Shown piece by piece: positions 1 through 8,515 of a stretch of 64,000 nt of DNA; within the stretch, counting starts at the first letter, position 1, and each line of letters opens with the position of its first letter. Both the position numbers and the translations under genes were made by a program. Source of the stretch: Bacteroidales bacterium (GTDB taxonomy: Bacteria > Bacteroidota > Bacteroidia > Bacteroidales > F082); NCBI GenBank assembly GCA_017381865.1, contig JAFOBJ010000067.1:62001-126000 (forward strand). Reading direction: 5' to 3'. The notes beneath the pieces are model-generated. The model saw only the letters and a list, made by a program, of their open reading frames with translations. It searched no databases and was not told the origin of the DNA.

Positions 1-276
1 AAGAAAGACAGAGAAGAATTGTCAGGAGAATTCTGTCGCGGTTGCGGTTATTGCATGCCATGTCCTGCAGGAATTCAAATCAACGACTGCGCAAGAATGA
101 GCCTTTTCTTGAGAAGAGCACCGCACAGCGTTTATCTTTCAGATGAATGGAAACAGAAAATGAAGAGAATTGAACACTGCTTGCATTGTAATTTATGTAA
201 AAGCAGATGCCCTTACGGCTTGGATACTCCTAATTTATTGAAAAGAAATTACGAAGACTTTAAGACATTTATATAA
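1..276 (+). CDS. Aldo/keto reductase with 4Fe-4S C-terminus (3' part only)
   Basis: The reading frame is open from base 1, so the gene begins upstream and only its last 91 codons are present. Two cysteine clusters are visible: CRGCGYCMPCP, close to the start of the visible part, and CLHCNLCKSRCP about 45 residues later. This pair is the ferredoxin-like tail found at the end of a large family of bacterial and archaeal aldo/keto reductases. The (beta/alpha)8 reductase domain must lie outside the window, so the substrate cannot be judged. The next gene starts 20 bp downstream without a visible terminator, so read-through is possible. Confidence 0.8.
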   Translation, partial: KKDREELSGEFCRGCGYCMPCPAGIQINDCARMSLFLRRAPHSVYLSDEWKQKMKRIEHCLHCNLCKSRCPYGLDTPNLLKRNYEDFKTFI

Positions 277-296
277 AATTTATAATTTCTAATATC

Positions 297-1670
297 GTGA
301 AATTATTAAAAAAAGTAGCGGCAATTTCTATAACAACATTGATTCTTTCAGTGTTGTCTTTTTCGTCTGTTAACGCACAGTCGCGCAGGAAAGATGAAGT
401 GCTGTTTAAACGATTTGAGACACATTTCAAGATGATGGATACGCTGATTTTTCGGCAAGTTCCTGCGACAACGGATTTTGGGCTGATGGCAGTAGATACT
501 GTCTCGCAAAGTCAAGGCTTGAATACAATGGACTCGCTCATCGATGCTAAAGTGGAAAGCCAGCAACGTGCATTGAAAGCCGAGACTGGCTTGGTTCTTT
601 CGGGACAGACTTATTATCGCGCAGGCCAAGAACTAGGCTTCGATTCTGACGAAGATGACGCTGTGGCCATATATTCCGTGAAAGCACAAGCCGAACTGAG
701 ATGGAATATCATGAATAGTTCGCTCATTAATCGAAAAGAGAAACTTAAAGAGCTATCTCTTATGGGTGAACTCGAACGCGTGGCTCTAGAACAAGAGTAT
801 GCAAAAAAGATGGTTGAACGCCAAAAAGAATACTTACGCAAAGAGTATGATAGCTTGTTGATGAGTGTTCTGAAACTCCGTGTCAATAATCTTCAGTTGT
901 TGACTGACGCCCAGATGTATTTGGTTTCTGACCGCAGCATCGGTACCGATGAGCTGTTGAAACTTATGGATGAACAGGCGATAGCTGAACGTTTGCTAGA
1001 GACTATGCCAAAAGATTATCCGATAGCATCACAATTGGTGCGACCACTAGGTGGAGAAGCCATTCAGATTGACACTGCACGTTTAAAGAGTTATATACGA
1101 GAAAATGCTCTGCCTTTGCATATGCTAGATTTGCAAATAGAAATCCTACAACAAAAGGAAGAAAGTGCCGGATATTGGACTTCATTGGGATTTTCACCAT
1201 TTTTGAGATATTCCTATTATATGCGTCCTGAAATGAAGAACTCTTCAAACTTAGATGTAGGCTTATCTTTTCAAATACCACTATCAGCACAAGAATCTCG
1301 CAAGAAAAAAGCACTGACAGCTGAATGTTTGCAGAAAACTATGGAAAAAGAGGAACAAGCCGCATTGCTGATGGAAAATGTAGAGCTGATCTTACTTGAA
1401 TTAGAGCGAGCTAACAGAGGATTGGCTGGAGAACTAAAACGTATCGAAGTGTTGAGAGATTATATGAAACTTCGTAGAGAAAATTATCAAGGTCATATAG
1501 GTGAGTATAATTTCTTATCAAGGATAAAGGAATATAACCACTATCTGACATGTTGGGAAAATTATTATTCATACCAATATAAGAGAGATTGTTGTATCGC
1601 AGACTTACAAGTATTTCTGCTTCAGCAATCCATATTTGATTTTGTGTTATCAAAAAATGAGAATAGATAG
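297..1670 (+). CDS. TolC-like outer-membrane efflux protein
   Basis: This 457-residue protein has a clear signal peptide (about residues 1-27, ending VNAQ) followed by long, charged, heptad-rich helices (about 120-210 and 335-430) around short beta-like stretches, the layout of TolC-family outer-membrane channels. It starts with GTG at 297; the codons after it give a good signal peptide. Its stop is 2 bp before the HlyD-like gene, and four genes follow in one tight operon ending in a processive GT2. Inferred role: the outer-membrane exit duct for the product made by the GT2. Sequence identity to textbook TolC looks low, so the family call rests on architecture and context. Confidence 0.65.
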   Translation: MKLLKKVAAISITTLILSVLSFSSVNAQSRRKDEVLFKRFETHFKMMDTLIFRQVPATTDFGLMAVDTVSQSQGLNTMDSLIDAKVESQQRALKAETGLVLSGQTYYRAGQELGFDSDEDDAVAIYSVKAQAELRWNIMNSSLINRKEKLKELSLMGELERVALEQEYAKKMVERQKEYLRKEYDSLLMSVLKLRVNNLQLLTDAQMYLVSDRSIGTDELLKLMDEQAIAERLLETMPKDYPIASQLVRPLGGEAIQIDTARLKSYIRENALPLHMLDLQIEILQQKEESAGYWTSLGFSPFLRYSYYMRPEMKNSSNLDVGLSFQIPLSAQESRKKKALTAECLQKTMEKEEQAALLMENVELILLELERANRGLAGELKRIEVLRDYMKLRRENYQGHIGEYNFLSRIKEYNHYLTCWENYYSYQYKRDCCIADLQVFLLQQSIFDFVLSKNENR

Positions 1671-1672
1671 TT

Positions 1673-2851
1673 ATGAAAGATTTTCATTTTAATAGCGATA
1701 AAGAACAAGCTGAAATAGAAGAAATACTGCTGCAACGAAAAAAAGTGCAAAACAAACAGCAGGCTTTGTTCGCAGCTATATTCGCTTTAGTTATAGGAAT
1801 TGTCGTTTTGTATTGTATTCGTAAGGTCGTATATGTTGACTTCAATGGTTATGTTGTGGTGCATAATGTGCGTTTCCGTGCCTCGGAAGATATATTCGTA
1901 TACGATATTTATAAGCACAATGGTGACCTTGTGAGACCAAATGATACCATTTATTCTTATGTGTCGTTAGATTGGTTCCACGAGCTTGGTAATATCAACA
2001 CGGAATCAGAAATCATTGTGAATTCGAGAGACTTGAATCTGCAATATGGTTTAGCTTATCAGAATCTGGCGGTATTGCAAGCAAAGAAACAAGAAATCAA
2101 AAGACAGATTGCTATAGAAGACCATAATATTCGCTTCGGTCTTAGCGATAATGTGTACAAACTTCAATTGGAACGTGACTATAAAGAGACGGAAGAAGAA
2201 CTCAAGGCTTTGCAACGCAGATTGCAAGTGATGCGTGAGACTATTGAAGAATCACAAGCCGCTGTGGAACGTTTGAGTGAAGTGAGTTCAGGATTTACTA
2301 TACAGAATATACGCAACAAGAAGAAAATGAAAGGCATGAACCTCGTGCATTATGTCATCGCTGCTGACTCCGGATTGGTGACACGAAACTGGATTTCAGA
2401 GTACTCATTAGTGTTGCGTGGCGAGGATGTCATCGAGACACAGTCATTCGACTTGGAAAAAGATAATGTTTATATAATGGCGTATGTAACTCCTGATAGA
2501 GCTAAATATATAAATCGTGGCTTCAAGGCAAAAGTCATCGTGAATGATGATGTGGAGTATACCGCAACAGTCGTATCAATGGGTGCAAGAACAGAGCCTA
2601 TTCCAGAAGCTTATCGTAACAACTTGTCGAAAAATCATACTGCTGCTATTGCAGTGCTTCGTATAGACCCAGGACAAAACATCCCATTCTGGTCGCTGGT
2701 TAATGGCATGCCAGTGTTGATACGTTTCAACAATAAAGATTATAAAGATGTGAAGTCTGAAGAATACATGCAACTAAAGACACCTAAAGGATTAGATGTT
2801 CCAGCAGAATTGAAAGACCAGTTGTATTATAATAGTAGAGGAAGAGAATAA
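1673..2851 (+). CDS. HlyD-family periplasmic adaptor (membrane fusion) protein
   Basis: This 392-residue protein has a short cytoplasmic N-terminus with a charged helix, one membrane segment (about 33-52), a beta-rich stretch, a long coiled coil (about 120-205, rich in Glu, Gln, Arg and Leu) and a C-terminal beta domain. That is the order found in HlyD/EmrA-type adaptors, which bridge an inner-membrane transporter or synthase and a TolC-like duct. The stop codon overlaps the next start by one base (TAATG), indicating translational coupling. No ABC or MFS transporter is present in the operon, so the natural inner-membrane partner is the GT2 at 4263-5585. Confidence 0.75.
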   Translation: MKDFHFNSDKEQAEIEEILLQRKKVQNKQQALFAAIFALVIGIVVLYCIRKVVYVDFNGYVVVHNVRFRASEDIFVYDIYKHNGDLVRPNDTIYSYVSLDWFHELGNINTESEIIVNSRDLNLQYGLAYQNLAVLQAKKQEIKRQIAIEDHNIRFGLSDNVYKLQLERDYKETEEELKALQRRLQVMRETIEESQAAVERLSEVSSGFTIQNIRNKKKMKGMNLVHYVIAADSGLVTRNWISEYSLVLRGEDVIETQSFDLEKDNVYIMAYVTPDRAKYINRGFKAKVIVNDDVEYTATVVSMGARTEPIPEAYRNNLSKNHTAAIAVLRIDPGQNIPFWSLVNGMPVLIRFNNKDYKDVKSEEYMQLKTPKGLDVPAELKDQLYYNSRGRE

Positions 2852-4242
2852 TGAATTATAGTTATAAGATAAAAACGAACCTTAAAGGTCGCAACATACT
2901 CATAGTAAAAAGAATCGTTCCGCTAGATACTATAGATGATGTTAAGTCGGAGGATTTCGATGCAGTTTTTATAGAAGATACAGGCCAGTCGCATTATGAG
3001 CTATCGTTCCAGATGCAGAATATATCGTCTATACATGGCATTAAATCACACATGAAACCTAGATTCTTGGCGTCTACACTGGTTTCTCGTTCATATCATC
3101 TAAAGCCTTTGGTAGATGGCTTCGCTTCTACTCCCGACGATGAAAAGATGAGCGAACGTATAGAGGAAATTTACGATAAGCTAGCCTTGATTGAACTTTT
3201 TGACATCAAAGAGGTGAAGGCTAACAACTATGTGTATTTCTTGAAATTGTGTAAGTATGCAATATCAAGAGGTATGTATAATTTTACCATTTCATTGGAA
3301 GAAGCTTATGCTAAAGGACATACAGCCTTGTTCGTAGCTCAGCAGAATAATCTCTTCCTGAATATGAAAGCCGATTTCGTTCAGTTCAATCAGACCTTGT
3401 GTGAGTTGGGATATGCCAAGAGAGAGAATTTCGTGGAACGTATTCATGTGTGCCCACATTGTAAAGGCTCACATCTGTTTTATATGGAGGCTTGCCCTAA
3501 ATGTTCTTCTTCATTGTTGAAAGAAGAACCAGTGTTGCATCACTTCCGTTGTGCAAATATCTCTCCAGAATCGAGTTATGCTTATGACGGAGAATTACGT
3601 TGCCCAAAATGTCATCAAATGCTTCGACATATTGGTGTTGATTATGACCGCCCGTCAAATGTGTATACTTGTCAAGAGTGTAGTCATACATTCCTACATA
3701 CAAGAATGAAGGTTTACTGCACTACTTGTAAGAAAACAATGCAACCTATGGATTTGATGCCTCAAGATATATATAATTATGAGTTTACTACCGAAGGACT
3801 GAAAGCTCTGTCATCAAATGATGCATTGCTGGCCGTAAGTAAGGATATCTGGTCGGGCTATTCAAATTTCGACTCTTTCTTGTCACAGATTCGACTTTTC
3901 TCTTATTCACATGAAAAAAATGAGACCGTTCTTATTAATAGATTCAGAATTGAAGGTCCTGAAGTGAAACGAGAAAATATCATGGACTTTGTAAGTTATC
4001 TGCAGAAAAGATATTACTATCATAACATTTCGTATAACCATCATTACATTTATATAGCTGTAAAAGTGAAGGCTGACGAGATGGAAATGCTTAAAAAACA
4101 GATGGAAGAAGAGTATTTGGATTTGTTGAGAATTTTCGAGTTGAGACAAGATGGTATGAAGATGGTTAATCAAGATTATCTGTATCAATACGAAGGTGAA
4201 AAGATAGATTCTTTTATCAATAGAATAAGTAAACTTAATTAA
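2851..4242 (+). CDS. Cytoplasmic multi-zinc-ribbon protein (TackOD1-like)
   Basis: This 463-residue protein has no signal peptide or membrane segment. Its centre carries a series of CxxC pairs: C201/C204, C215/C218, about C251/C254, C274/C277 and C290/C293, plus a single Cys near 235. These are enough ligands for two or three zinc ribbons. This resembles the metal-binding TackOD1 output domain, but I cannot confirm the family without a profile search. The N-terminal 190 residues look like an alpha/beta sensor or receiver-like region, and the C-terminal 130 residues form a charged alpha/beta domain. It sits between the adaptor gene and the GT2 gene. Inferred role: a cytoplasmic regulator or assembly factor of the synthase. 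Confidence 0.55.
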   Translation: MNYSYKIKTNLKGRNILIVKRIVPLDTIDDVKSEDFDAVFIEDTGQSHYELSFQMQNISSIHGIKSHMKPRFLASTLVSRSYHLKPLVDGFASTPDDEKMSERIEEIYDKLALIELFDIKEVKANNYVYFLKLCKYAISRGMYNFTISLEEAYAKGHTALFVAQQNNLFLNMKADFVQFNQTLCELGYAKRENFVERIHVCPHCKGSHLFYMEACPKCSSSLLKEEPVLHHFRCANISPESSYAYDGELRCPKCHQMLRHIGVDYDRPSNVYTCQECSHTFLHTRMKVYCTTCKKTMQPMDLMPQDIYNYEFTTEGLKALSSNDALLAVSKDIWSGYSNFDSFLSQIRLFSYSHEKNETVLINRFRIEGPEVKRENIMDFVSYLQKRYYYHNISYNHHYIYIAVKVKADEMEMLKKQMEEEYLDLLRIFELRQDGMKMVNQDYLYQYEGEKIDSFINRISKLN

Positions 4243-4246
4243 TAAA

Positions 4247-4262
4247 TTAAGGAGAAGCTGAC
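4247..4262 (+). promoter_or_regulatory. Shine-Dalgarno site of the GT2 gene
   Basis: AAGGAG lies about eight bases before the ATG at 4263. Most genes in this window have no such site, which is normal for Bacteroidetes, so its presence here is unusual and fixes this start. Confidence 0.5.
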
Positions 4263-5585
4263 ATGTTGGATTTCTGTTTTGACATAATAGATAGCATCGT
4301 TGCTTGCTTTACTCGAAATCTGTCATGGAGTGCTGTAATCAATACTTATTGGTTCTTGTTTGTTATTGAGTTTCCTCGTTATTATATGATAGAAGCACTC
4401 ATTGCGATTTGGCATAAAATCACCTATCGAAGCAGAGCGCGAAAAAGAGCTGTGGCGAGAAAGAAACTCTATATAGAAAATCCGCTGATAACTATACTTG
4501 CTCCAGGAAAAAATGAAGGTAAGCATATCTATAAGTTGGTTAAATCGCTCAATGAGCAAACTTATAAAAATTATGAAATTATTATCGTGGATGACGGTTC
4601 GGACGATGCAACTCCGCTGATATGTAGAGACTTGGAAAAAGCTGGATATATAGATTTATATTTACGTTCCGATGTGCGCGGAGGCAAGGCAAGTGCTGCA
4701 AACTTTGGAGTCCACTATGCAAAAGGCAAGTATATTGTTCACCTTGATGCCGATTCATCGTTAGACCGAGATGCGATAGAAAAAATCCTTATACCATTCT
4801 ATTATGATCCAAAGATTAAAGCTGTAGGTGGATGCGTAAAAGTTCGCAATTCAGGAGAAAATTTATGTACATCAATGCAAGCTTTAGAATACTTGAAGAC
4901 AATTCAAGTGGGTCGTATGGTGACAAACACTTTGGGAATTTATCATATCATTTCGGGAGCTTTTGGGGCTTTCGAACGTGAGAAACTGATGCAAATCGGT
5001 ATGTGGGACATTGGCCCTGGATTGGATGGTGACATTACACAGAAAATAAGGAAATCTGGTGATAAAGTTTATTTCGCAGAAGACGCCATCTGCATGACTA
5101 ATGTGCCTGTCAAGTGGAAAGCCCTCTTCAAACAACGTCAGCGCTGGAGCAAGTCGCTCATCCGTTTCCGTTTGCGCAAACATTTTGACATACTGATACC
5201 GCATAAACACTTCAGTTTCCTTAATTGGATTTCCAATGTGGAAAACTTGCTCTTTGATTGCGTATTCAACTATCTTTGGTTGTTCTATATATTGTCGCTT
5301 GTCTTTGCACAGACAGATAGGCTTTTGGAGATATTTGTTGTAGGATGGTTGATTAGATATTGTTTTTCTTTGGTGGCATTTGGAGTTATCATGTTGGTAT
5401 CAGAAAGAGCGTCTGAAGAAAAGAGACTGATGCCGTACTTGTTCTTCAGCACTTTTTACACAGGATATTTCTTGCGTATCACACGCTTGTTGGCGCATAC
5501 CAAAGAATTGTTCTTCTTCTCGTCATACAAAGATTCCTGGAACCCGAAGAAGACTTCAGATTTAGCACAGATTGAAGGTATTTAA
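4263..5585 (+). CDS. Processive family 2 glycosyltransferase (cellulose/PNAG synthase-like)
   Basis: This 440-residue inner-membrane enzyme has a membrane segment near residues 22-45, a cytosolic GT-A domain (about 75-300) and several C-terminal membrane helices (about 325-425). The processive GT2 motifs are all present: VDDGS (D110/D111), DADS (D162/D164), the catalytic-base aspartate in GDIT (D257) and QRQRW (291-295, fitting QxxRW). This is the pattern of cellulose, hyaluronan and poly-N-acetylglucosamine synthases, which polymerise and extrude a chain. The sugar cannot be read from sequence. The gene has an unusual good ribosome-binding site (AAGGAG, about 8 nt before ATG) in a genome that mostly lacks them. 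It is the last gene of the operon. Confidence 0.85.
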   Translation: MLDFCFDIIDSIVACFTRNLSWSAVINTYWFLFVIEFPRYYMIEALIAIWHKITYRSRARKRAVARKKLYIENPLITILAPGKNEGKHIYKLVKSLNEQTYKNYEIIIVDDGSDDATPLICRDLEKAGYIDLYLRSDVRGGKASAANFGVHYAKGKYIVHLDADSSLDRDAIEKILIPFYYDPKIKAVGGCVKVRNSGENLCTSMQALEYLKTIQVGRMVTNTLGIYHIISGAFGAFEREKLMQIGMWDIGPGLDGDITQKIRKSGDKVYFAEDAICMTNVPVKWKALFKQRQRWSKSLIRFRLRKHFDILIPHKHFSFLNWISNVENLLFDCVFNYLWLFYILSLVFAQTDRLLEIFVVGWLIRYCFSLVAFGVIMLVSERASEEKRLMPYLFFSTFYTGYFLRITRLLAHTKELFFFSSYKDSWNPKKTSDLAQIEGI

Positions 5586-5597
5586 TAAAAATAAAAA

Positions 5598-5624
5598 TGT
5601 CATTACAGACGCTCTGTAATGACA
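5598..5624. terminator. Hairpin after the GT2 operon
   Basis: A perfect 12-bp inverted repeat (5598-5609 and 5613-5624) with a CGC loop lies 13 bp after the GT2 stop. It has an A-rich run on its left side, so it would work as an intrinsic terminator best on the minus strand. With the next hairpin it separates two convergent genes. Confidence 0.6.
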
Positions 5625-5639
5625 GGATTATTTAAATAA

Positions 5640-5668
5640 AAAACGGGACAAGATTCTTGCCCCGTTTT
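5640..5668. terminator. Bidirectional terminator between convergent genes
   Basis: The arms 5640-5652 and 5656-5668 form a 13-bp stem with one mismatch around an ATT loop. The stem has a GC core and is flanked by A and T runs on both sides. It lies 19 bp beyond the stop of the minus-strand lipoprotein gene and serves both directions. Confidence 0.75.
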
Positions 5669-5687
5669 CTTATAGATAACGAATGTC

Positions 5688-7718
5688 TTATTTTTCAATC
5701 AAACGGAAAATCTGTACGCCGCTAAGTCCGTATGCTACATACAAGATGTCATCAGATACTGTAACATAATTAGCTGATTTTCCTCCTGTGTAACTGTATG
5801 ATGTTACTACAGATAAATCTGTTTTGTTAAGGACGAACAAACCGCCGTGGCCGTAAGCAACATATACATATTTGTTATCAACAGCCAAACCGTTTGCTGC
5901 AGCAATAGTGTCACCGCTGACTTTAAATTCAGCAACTTCTACGCCGTCGGTGTAACGTTTTAAACCATTTTTACCCAAGCAAACATAAGTGTCGTTGCCT
6001 TCAATATGCATAACGTTTTTGCCATTGACTGGAGCGATAATGTCTAATGTGATAGTTTGTTTAGGATTGCTGAATGTGTAGTCTGAAGCATTATACATAT
6101 TCAAAACGGCTAAAGATTGTTCTGAATTTTTGTCGGTAAGTGATACGACTCCCATGTTTGTTCCGTCAGAGCTGACAAACTTAGAAGAACCAGCTGAAGG
6201 AATTGAAGCTACTGTATTGAATGAGTTAGCGTCGAGTGTGTGGTAACCTTCGTTAGTTGTTGCGTGTAAGTAATTTCCGTTACGGATTACACAGCTTGCT
6301 GATGCTCCATCTAATTTTATTTGTTTGAGTTCTGCGTCATTAGTTTGGAATATGCCTCCACCTAAGTTGATGACACCAAGGAATGCACCATTCTTTGGTT
6401 CGCCGCCAGCTGCAATGATTCTAGAGTTGTCTAAAATCAAGTGGTTGAAATCAAGTGTTGGGTGTTCCATATAAGAGAGGATAGAACACATGTCGTCAGA
6501 TACGTTCAAAACTTCAATGCAGCCATGATAATCAGCTCCGCGAGTGTGGTATGAAACATAAGCCATGTTTGCCATTGTTTGTATACATGTAGAAGAAATG
6601 TAGTGTCCATGGTCTGGTGTTACTACTTGTGCTATGTGTTCGAGACCAACAACTGGTTCTGTTTCAATTTCAGGTTGTTCGCCAAATTCAGGGTGACATC
6701 CGTCAGCTGTAAGATATGTGTCGCCATTTAATTTGATGCTTGAAAGCCATTCTAATTCTTTGCCACTGTAATTATCAATTGTTTGATAGTGAATGTCAAG
6801 CCATCCTGTAAACATTTCTTTTATATTTCCTGTATGAACTTCAATCTTGTCAGCTGAAAGAACTGCATATTCAAGATCTCCGCCTTTTACTGTAACAGTA
6901 CATGGGTTTCTCAGACAAAGAGATTTTGTGCTGACGAGACTACCAGCTTCGATTTGCAATATTGAAGCAGAGTTCATTTCTATTGATGGAGATGAAAGAT
7001 AACTGCCAATTGTAAAATCTGCATAATTGTGTAGAATTGTATATTCATCAACTTGTACGCTACAATCGACTTGACATACAGCGTGTTCGCGTATTTCCAA
7101 GATTGATGCTGTTAATCCATCACTTACATAGAGATTGCCGCCAACCCATATATTATGATAGCTGAGGTCTCCAGAAATCATGACTGATGAGCCTGAATTG
7201 ATGTTGAACTTTTCGTTTCCAGTGATGTTAAACTCGCCATAGCTCATGATATTCAGCTGATGTATAGGCATGTTTGAAGGATAATTTACCTTTCCGCCAG
7301 GCATTACGATAAGTGTTCCATTTCCCCAATAATTGGTAATAGTGACTTCACCTTCAATGTAATATGTGTTATTCTTAAACTGTATTCCAGTAGTCAGTAC
7401 AGTACCTTTTGGAAGCAAATAGTTCTTTGCCTCTGCAGCCCAGTCTTTATAATTATTATCCATAATCAAATCATATTCTGGAGTAGGGACTTCTGGCATT
7501 ACTAATTTAGAGGTGACACTTCTAGTATTGTTAGATGAAGCGTTTTTACCATACATAGTTACACGTTGAGATAATTCTGCACTGTTATTGTTGATAATAA
7601 CATCAGTAAGTTCAGTGTTTGGATCTACAGGATTACAAGACATCATGTAAATCGCCATTGCTGCTAAACCTAAGAATTTTGCAACTCTTGGTCGTGATGG
7701 TAGTTTGTGCTTGTTCAT
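5688..7718 (-). CDS. Large surface lipoprotein with beta-helix-like and LVIVD-like propeller parts
   Basis: This 676-residue protein starts with a lipoprotein signal whose lipobox is MMSC (Cys near residue 28), followed by Asn-Pro. From about 130 to 320 it shows short repetitive beta strands with recurring Gly, Asn and Ser, as in a right-handed beta helix. From about 360 to the end it shows repeats of the type VAYGHGGLFVLN and VAYGLSGVQIF, typical of LVIVD-like beta-propeller blades. No catalytic motif is visible. It stands alone between a bidirectional terminator and its own promoter. Inferred role: a surface-exposed binding protein; no specific function can be given. Confidence 0.6.
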   Translation of the reverse strand: MNKHKLPSRPRVAKFLGLAAMAIYMMSCNPVDPNTELTDVIINNNSAELSQRVTMYGKNASSNNTRSVTSKLVMPEVPTPEYDLIMDNNYKDWAAEAKNYLLPKGTVLTTGIQFKNNTYYIEGEVTITNYWGNGTLIVMPGGKVNYPSNMPIHQLNIMSYGEFNITGNEKFNINSGSSVMISGDLSYHNIWVGGNLYVSDGLTASILEIREHAVCQVDCSVQVDEYTILHNYADFTIGSYLSSPSIEMNSASILQIEAGSLVSTKSLCLRNPCTVTVKGGDLEYAVLSADKIEVHTGNIKEMFTGWLDIHYQTIDNYSGKELEWLSSIKLNGDTYLTADGCHPEFGEQPEIETEPVVGLEHIAQVVTPDHGHYISSTCIQTMANMAYVSYHTRGADYHGCIEVLNVSDDMCSILSYMEHPTLDFNHLILDNSRIIAAGGEPKNGAFLGVINLGGGIFQTNDAELKQIKLDGASASCVIRNGNYLHATTNEGYHTLDANSFNTVASIPSAGSSKFVSSDGTNMGVVSLTDKNSEQSLAVLNMYNASDYTFSNPKQTITLDIIAPVNGKNVMHIEGNDTYVCLGKNGLKRYTDGVEVAEFKVSGDTIAAANGLAVDNKYVYVAYGHGGLFVLNKTDLSVVTSYSYTGGKSANYVTVSDDILYVAYGLSGVQIFRLIEK

Positions 7719-7813
7719 TTTGTGTGTATTAATTTGTTTTTTATAATTTCAATTTGTCTCAGCGGTAGTCAGAATCTTTTGTAAAGACCACCAAATACTG
7801 ACACTTTGCCTCG

Positions 7814-7821
7814 CAAAGATA
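7814..7821 (-). promoter_or_regulatory. Bacteroidetes -7 box of the 676-residue lipoprotein gene
   Basis: The minus strand reads TATCTTTG, an exact match to TAnnTTTG, 95 bp before the start codon. No clear -33 TTTG is present. Confidence 0.55.
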
Positions 7822-8196
7822 AGATTTTTTTTGAAAAAATCATAGTGTTTTTTTACATTTTTTTAAATCAGTTTTCAAATAAAAAATAAAAAATACAAAA
7901 CGGTGATGTTCGATTGTTGATTATTAGTGATTTAAATTAGGTTAAAAAAACATTGTTGTTATTGATGATGTTTTTAATTGTGATGCGTTAAATGTATAAA
8001 ATGTGGTTTATAATTAAGAATGAAGTGGGTTTGAAAATACTCGAAATTCGTTTTTAGTTTGTGTTATTAAGTCATATTATATGAAATGTTAATAGAAATT
8101 AAGGGAAATTGATAATATTTTCAGTTTTGTGTAGATTTTTTTTATGAAAATGTCGATTTTAACATTTTTTAACTTTTTTATTCAGAAAAGACATTA

Positions 8197-8204
8197 TACA
8201 TTTG
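8197..8204 (+). promoter_or_regulatory. Bacteroidetes -7 box before the small membrane protein gene
   Basis: TACATTTG matches TAnnTTTG and lies 35 bp before the ATG at 8240. The upstream element is only a T run, so the -33 box is weak. Confidence 0.55.
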
Positions 8205-8239
8205 CATTGTAATTTAAATAAAAACCAAAAATAAAATTT

Positions 8240-8515
8240 ATGAGAGTAAAAATCGCAACATTAATGTTGTACATGTTTTGTATTATACATGTCAACGCTC
8301 AGCAGAAAACAGATGGTTTCTTTAATTATCAGTACCAAGGTGAGGAAAGAGGCTATAATTTTTTAAAAGCAGCAAAACTTAATTGTGTTTATGGAGTCGA
8401 TATCACCAATATGGAGATTGAGGCAGAGCCAGCGTCGCTTGGTAGTGGCTTGCTTGTTCTATCAGTGATTTCGACGTCATATCTTGCAATAAAAAGAAAG
8501 GAGGGAAGAAAATGA
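8240..8515 (+). CDS. Small secreted/membrane protein with DGFF and LGSGLLVL motifs
   Basis: This 91-residue protein has a signal peptide (about 1-20, ending VNAQ), a mature N-terminus that reads TDGFF, and a C-terminal hydrophobic helix (about 67-83) opened by LGSGLLVL and closed by KRKEGRK. This plan (export signal, DGFF, LGSG-type anchor, basic tail) matches a group of small Bacteroidales proteins that I recognise by pattern; I know of no established function. The basic end resembles a stop-transfer or sorting tail. The stop overlaps the next gene by four bases (ATGA), so the two are translationally coupled. Confidence 0.6.
   Translation: MRVKIATLMLYMFCIIHVNAQQKTDGFFNYQYQGEERGYNFLKAAKLNCVYGVDITNMEIEAEPASLGSGLLVLSVISTSYLAIKRKEGRK

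Larger units (their letters stand above)
7719..8239. other. AT-rich intergenic region of 521 bp
   Basis: This gap between divergent genes holds the two outward promoters (7814-7821 minus and 8197-8204 plus). The rest is very AT-rich with no open frame of note, no tandem repeat and no RNA fold that I can support. Confidence 0.5.
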
